Part shown: one piece after another, positions 42,929-45,079 of the stretch | How the letters are laid out: each line of letters opens with the position of its first letter | Position numbering within the stretch: position 1 is the first letter of the stretch | NCBI RefSeq assembly: GCF_001306035.1 | Contig: NZ_LGCM01000048.1 | Coordinates: forward strand, 1-45,079 | DNA: 45,079 nt | Origin: Levilinea saccharolytica | Lineage (GTDB): Bacteria; Chloroflexota; Anaerolineae; Anaerolineales; Anaerolineaceae | Reading direction: 5' to 3' | Translations under genes and position numbers: made by a program | Notes under the pieces: generated by a model | What the model was told of the DNA's origin: nothing | Database searches by the model: none | The model's input: only the letters and a program-made list of their open reading frames with translations

Positions 42929-43672
42929 TTAGTCCCCGATCGAGTGAATTTTTTGTGCAACTGCCGCAGCATTTTCGCTGTTTGGCCGAGAAAGTGTGGT
43001 TTCATCGACAATTTTGCCGTCTTTGAGGAATACAATTCGATCTGAGTAGGCGGCGATCCGCGGGTCATGGGTGACCATTACGACTGTGCGGCCGTACTTT
43101 TTGGCCACTTCACGCATGAGGCGAGCAATTTCCTCACCAGAGCGTGTGTCCAAATTTCCAGTGGGTTCATCTGCCAATATCAAGGTAGGCTCTGCTGCCA
43201 ATGCACGGGCAATGGCAACGCGCTGCTGCTGCCCGCCGGAAAGCTGGTCGGGGCGGCTGGATGAACGGTCTGCCAGTCCAAAGCGGGCCAGCCATTGGGA
43301 TGCTTGCTTTTGTGCCGAAAGCGGCTTTACACCGTCCAGGGTGATAGGCAGGGCGGCATTTTCGACAGCGGTAAGAACTGGGATTAGATTAAAGAATTGA
43401 AAAACAAACCCAATTTTGCGGCGGCGTAGTTCTGTGAGGCGGTCGTCATTCATGTTGGCTATGGAAATTCCATCTAAGGTGATAGAACCGCTGGTTGGGC
43501 GGTCTAGTCCTCCGATCAAGTGCAGCAGGGTAGATTTGCCGCAGCCGCTTGGTCCCATGATGCTAACGAATTCACCAGCATTAACTGTAAGGTTTACATG
43601 ATCCAATGCAGTAACTGCTGTTGGACCAGAACCGAAGATTTTTGTTAGGTTTTGAGTTGAAATGATTGACAT
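42929..43672 (-). CDS. LolD/MacB-type ABC transporter ATPase
   Basis: 247 residues, single ABC domain that energises the downstream FtsX-type permease. Walker A GPSGCGKST, Q-loop, signature LSGGQQQRVAIARALAAEP, Walker B LILADEPTGNLDTRSGEE, H-loop VTHDPRIAAYSDRI, as in LolD/MacB/FtsE. The ATG at 43672 (MSIIST) has AGGAG 6 nt upstream and is preferred to the ATG at 43711. The gene belongs to a three-gene PadR-ATPase-permease operon. Confidence 0.93.
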   Translation of the reverse strand: MSIISTQNLTKIFGSGPTAVTALDHVNLTVNAGEFVSIMGPSGCGKSTLLHLIGGLDRPTSGSITLDGISIANMNDDRLTELRRRKIGFVFQFFNLIPVLTAVENAALPITLDGVKPLSAQKQASQWLARFGLADRSSSRPDQLSGGQQQRVAIARALAAEPTLILADEPTGNLDTRSGEEIARLMREVAKKYGRTVVMVTHDPRIAAYSDRIVFLKDGKIVDETTLSRPNSENAAAVAQKIHSIGD

Positions 43673-43761
43673 GGTACACTCCTGTGAATATGAATCACTT
43701 AACGCGTGCAAGCGTATGTATCGCCAGCAAGGATGATATCGATTGCCTTATAGGGGATCAG

Positions 43762-44382
43762 CTAATCTCGCGATGGAGGTGGGTAGGTTGATCCTTTTTC
43801 GCCCTTTCGCGGGCGGCCTCGACGATTGAGCACTGGCGTGGGCAAAGGCTGTTCCAGAATTGAAGGGAGGCGGCTTTCGATCATGTCCAACCACCGTAAA
43901 TCTGCCTCCAGGTGCATGGTCACTTTATCCAGCAATAAAATTTGTGCCACCTCGGCCGTACCGTCGCATGCCTCACGCTGGTCAGTTATGTTGTGCATTT
44001 CTTGAAAAAGAAGCGCTCGCTGCTTTTGGATCAGACGCTGTGGATTGCCTTGTTTGCAGGCAATGCCGATCATCAATTTGATAAAGAAATCATCCCGCTG
44101 ATGGTCCGATGGGGTGGGGGTTGAAAACCATTCTTGCAAAGTTTCTTCACCGTGCGGTGTGATTCGATACACGCGGCGGGAGGGTTCTTCTCCTTCACCC
44201 AAATCGGAGGTGCGCTGAATCATGCCGGCCTCTTCAAGACGCTCCAGGGTGGTGTAAATTTGAGCGGGCTTGACCTCCCAGTTCTTATCGCCCCCAACCA
44301 AAGCTTCGAAAGCGGCGCGGGCTTCATACCCGTGACGCGGTTTTTGTGCGATCAACCCAAGAATTGCAAAGCGAACGGTCAT
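43762..44382 (-). CDS. PadR family transcriptional regulator
   Basis: 206 residues. The N-terminal winged helix (FAILGLIAQKPRHGYEARAAFEALVGG, then VKPAQIYTTLERLEEAGMIQR) is clearly PadR, followed by a Vir-type helical dimerisation domain. A basic C-terminal tail (RRGRPRKGEKG) resembles an AT-hook. PadR proteins repress neighbouring transporters and are released by a small molecule. AGGA lies 6 nt before the ATG. It is divergent from nothing, being first in the PadR-ATPase-permease run, so it probably regulates its own operon. Confidence 0.9.
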   Translation of the reverse strand: MTVRFAILGLIAQKPRHGYEARAAFEALVGGDKNWEVKPAQIYTTLERLEEAGMIQRTSDLGEGEEPSRRVYRITPHGEETLQEWFSTPTPSDHQRDDFFIKLMIGIACKQGNPQRLIQKQRALLFQEMHNITDQREACDGTAEVAQILLLDKVTMHLEADLRWLDMIESRLPSILEQPLPTPVLNRRGRPRKGEKGSTYPPPSRD

Positions 44383-44421
44383 CTGTCGTCCTAAAAATAG
44401 TCTACGAGTTACTTAATAATA

Positions 44422-44450
44422 ATACTAAACGAATTTCTATTTTTAAGCAA
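44422..44450 (-). promoter_or_regulatory. putative promoter of the padR-ABC operon
   Basis: Minus strand TTGCTT (44445-44450) and TAGTAT (44422-44427) with a 17-bp spacer. A TAACTCG/CGAGTTA half-site pair flanks the region about 45 bp apart, possibly for PadR binding. Confidence 0.5.
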
Positions 44451-44487
44451 GTGTTAACTCGAAAATTGGTGCATTTCCTACCTCGAG

Positions 44488-44755
44488 AACCCAGGTCTCG
44501 ATTGTGATTAAACAACCCAGAAGCCGTTTTCACGACTTCTTGATTGAGTGGCGGGAGTGATGGGGTCCGAATGCATCCCCTGCTGGGGGGACCCCGGTCT
44601 CGAAAGGGATTAAACAAAAAAGAAGCCGTTTTCACGACTTCTTGATTGAGTGGCGGGAGTGATGGGGTGCGAATGCATCCCCTCCTGGGGGGACCCCGGT
44701 CTCGAAGGGGATTAAACAAAAAAGAAGCCGTTTGCACGACTTCTTGATTGAGTGG
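44488..44755 (-). repeat. tandem array of tRNA-Asp 3' end plus terminator units
   Basis: Going downstream from tRNA-Asp, the tRNA 3' tail (CTCCCGCCACTC, including CCA) plus the terminator GAAGTCGT/ACGGCTTC recur with a 102-bp period. The GCC of the terminator lies at 44727, 44625 and 44523. Each distal unit begins with CGAGACC-GGGG, a match to the tRNA variable loop and T-stem. It then has an altered T-arm, about 19 nt longer than the real one, before the tRNA 3' tail. The third unit ends in a degenerate copy. The pattern parallels that after tRNA-Gln. Confidence 0.92.
44714..44743 (-). terminator. intrinsic terminator after tRNA-Asp, first of three copies
   Basis: Minus strand GAAGTCGT (44743-44736) pairs with ACGGCTTC (44731-44724), then TTTTTTGTTT. 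It is copied at about 44622 and 44520, the latter with a broken T tract. Confidence 0.85.
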
Positions 44756-44828
44756 CGGGAGCGACGGGGTTCGAACCCGCGGTCTCGGCCTTGACAGGGC
44801 CGCATGTTAGCCACTACACCACGCCCCC
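44753..44828 (-). tRNA. tRNA-Asp (GUC anticodon), CCA encoded
   Basis: Full cloverleaf on the minus strand, 76 nt. The acceptor stem GGGGGCG pairs with CGCTCCC (one G-T). The anticodon stem CGGCC/GGCCG encloses loop CTGTCAA, anticodon GTC. The T-arm is GCGGG-TTCGAAC-CCCGT, the discriminator G, and CCA is encoded. A promoter lies 11 bp upstream. Confidence 0.95.
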
Positions 44829-44839
44829 GAACGAATGAT

Positions 44840-44868
44840 AGTTTATCATGAGAGCCTGCATTCGTCAA
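44840..44868 (-). promoter_or_regulatory. putative tRNA-Asp promoter
   Basis: Minus strand TTGACG (44863-44868) and TAAACT (44840-44845) with a 17-bp spacer, ending 11 bp before the tRNA. Beyond it, to 45079, no gene is visible. Confidence 0.6.
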
Positions 44869-45079
44869 GATATTTTAAAGTCCTCCGGGTGAATTTATAT
44901 CAGGTTTAATTACCTCCGGAATTTTTAAGTATTTTGTAACTTGATCTATTTGCTAGCCACCTGACAGTTTGAAAAATCAACAGTAAGAACATAGCAAAAT
45001 CCGAAATGGAAGCGAGTTGAGAAGTTGACGATCAATATAACGCAATCCAATTTGAAAGATACTCAGATCACGACGATCC

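Noticed and set aside
44402-44868. Repetitive minus-strand ORFs over the tRNA-Asp array
   Set aside because: Same cause: a 102-bp unit (34 codons) keeps frames open. They cross terminators and the tRNA.

Overview
The window reads as a chromosomal segment of a Chloroflexota bacterium, probably class Anaerolineae. This is an inference from three things: an exopolysaccharide locus next to a giant DUF11-repeat surface protein with a C-terminal sortase domain, the general protein character, and the absence of outer-membrane genes. No rRNA or marker gene fixes the taxonomy. No phage, transposase, integrase or CRISPR array was seen.

Layout. (1) 1-2.7 kb: ribosomal protein L25 (rplY), a YqeC-MocA fusion linked to selenium/molybdenum hydroxylase maturation, and a one-cluster ferredoxin. 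(2) 2.8-3.5 kb: tRNA-Gln(CUG) followed by a tandem array of about 87-bp units, each holding a copy of the tRNA 3' end plus an intrinsic terminator. (3) 3.5-4.3 kb: a PlsC-type acyltransferase. (4) 4.5-23.0 kb, minus strand: a polysaccharide operon of 16 genes with 4-bp overlaps at many junctions. Reading from its promoter it encodes an initiating sugar-1-phosphate transferase, a WbpB/WbpD/WbpE-like set, a chain-length regulator/BY-kinase, a Wzx/MurJ-like flippase, a Wzy-like polymerase, four glycosyltransferases, two methyltransferases, and a FemAB-like, ATP-grasp and deacetylase trio. Its 460-nt leader carries two terminator-like hairpins ahead of the first gene. (5) 23.7-34.5 kb, plus strand, divergent: a 3608-residue secreted repeat protein ending in an LPKTG motif and an intact sortase catalytic triad. 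(6) 34.6-40.3 kb: ABC-F ATPase, Tag glycosylase, diaminopropionate ammonia-lyase, a peroxiredoxin-like gene with an in-frame TGA at the catalytic cysteine (likely selenocysteine), an OhrR-type regulator and a DoxX-like protein. (7) 40.4-44.4 kb, minus: PadR regulator plus MacB/LolD-like ABC ATPase and FtsX permease. (8) 44.5-44.9 kb, minus: tRNA-Asp(GUC), again followed by tandem copies of its own 3' end plus terminator. From 44869 to 45079 I see no gene, only AT-rich sequence.

How they work together: the polysaccharide operon and the sortase-bearing adhesin share one divergent control region and probably build the cell surface together. The selenoperoxiredoxin, its palindromic operator and OhrR look like a peroxide-response unit, and the YqeC-MocA fusion independently suggests that selenium is used. 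The most unusual signals are the two tRNA-tail/terminator arrays, the in-frame TGA codon and the cis LPKTG-sortase arrangement.
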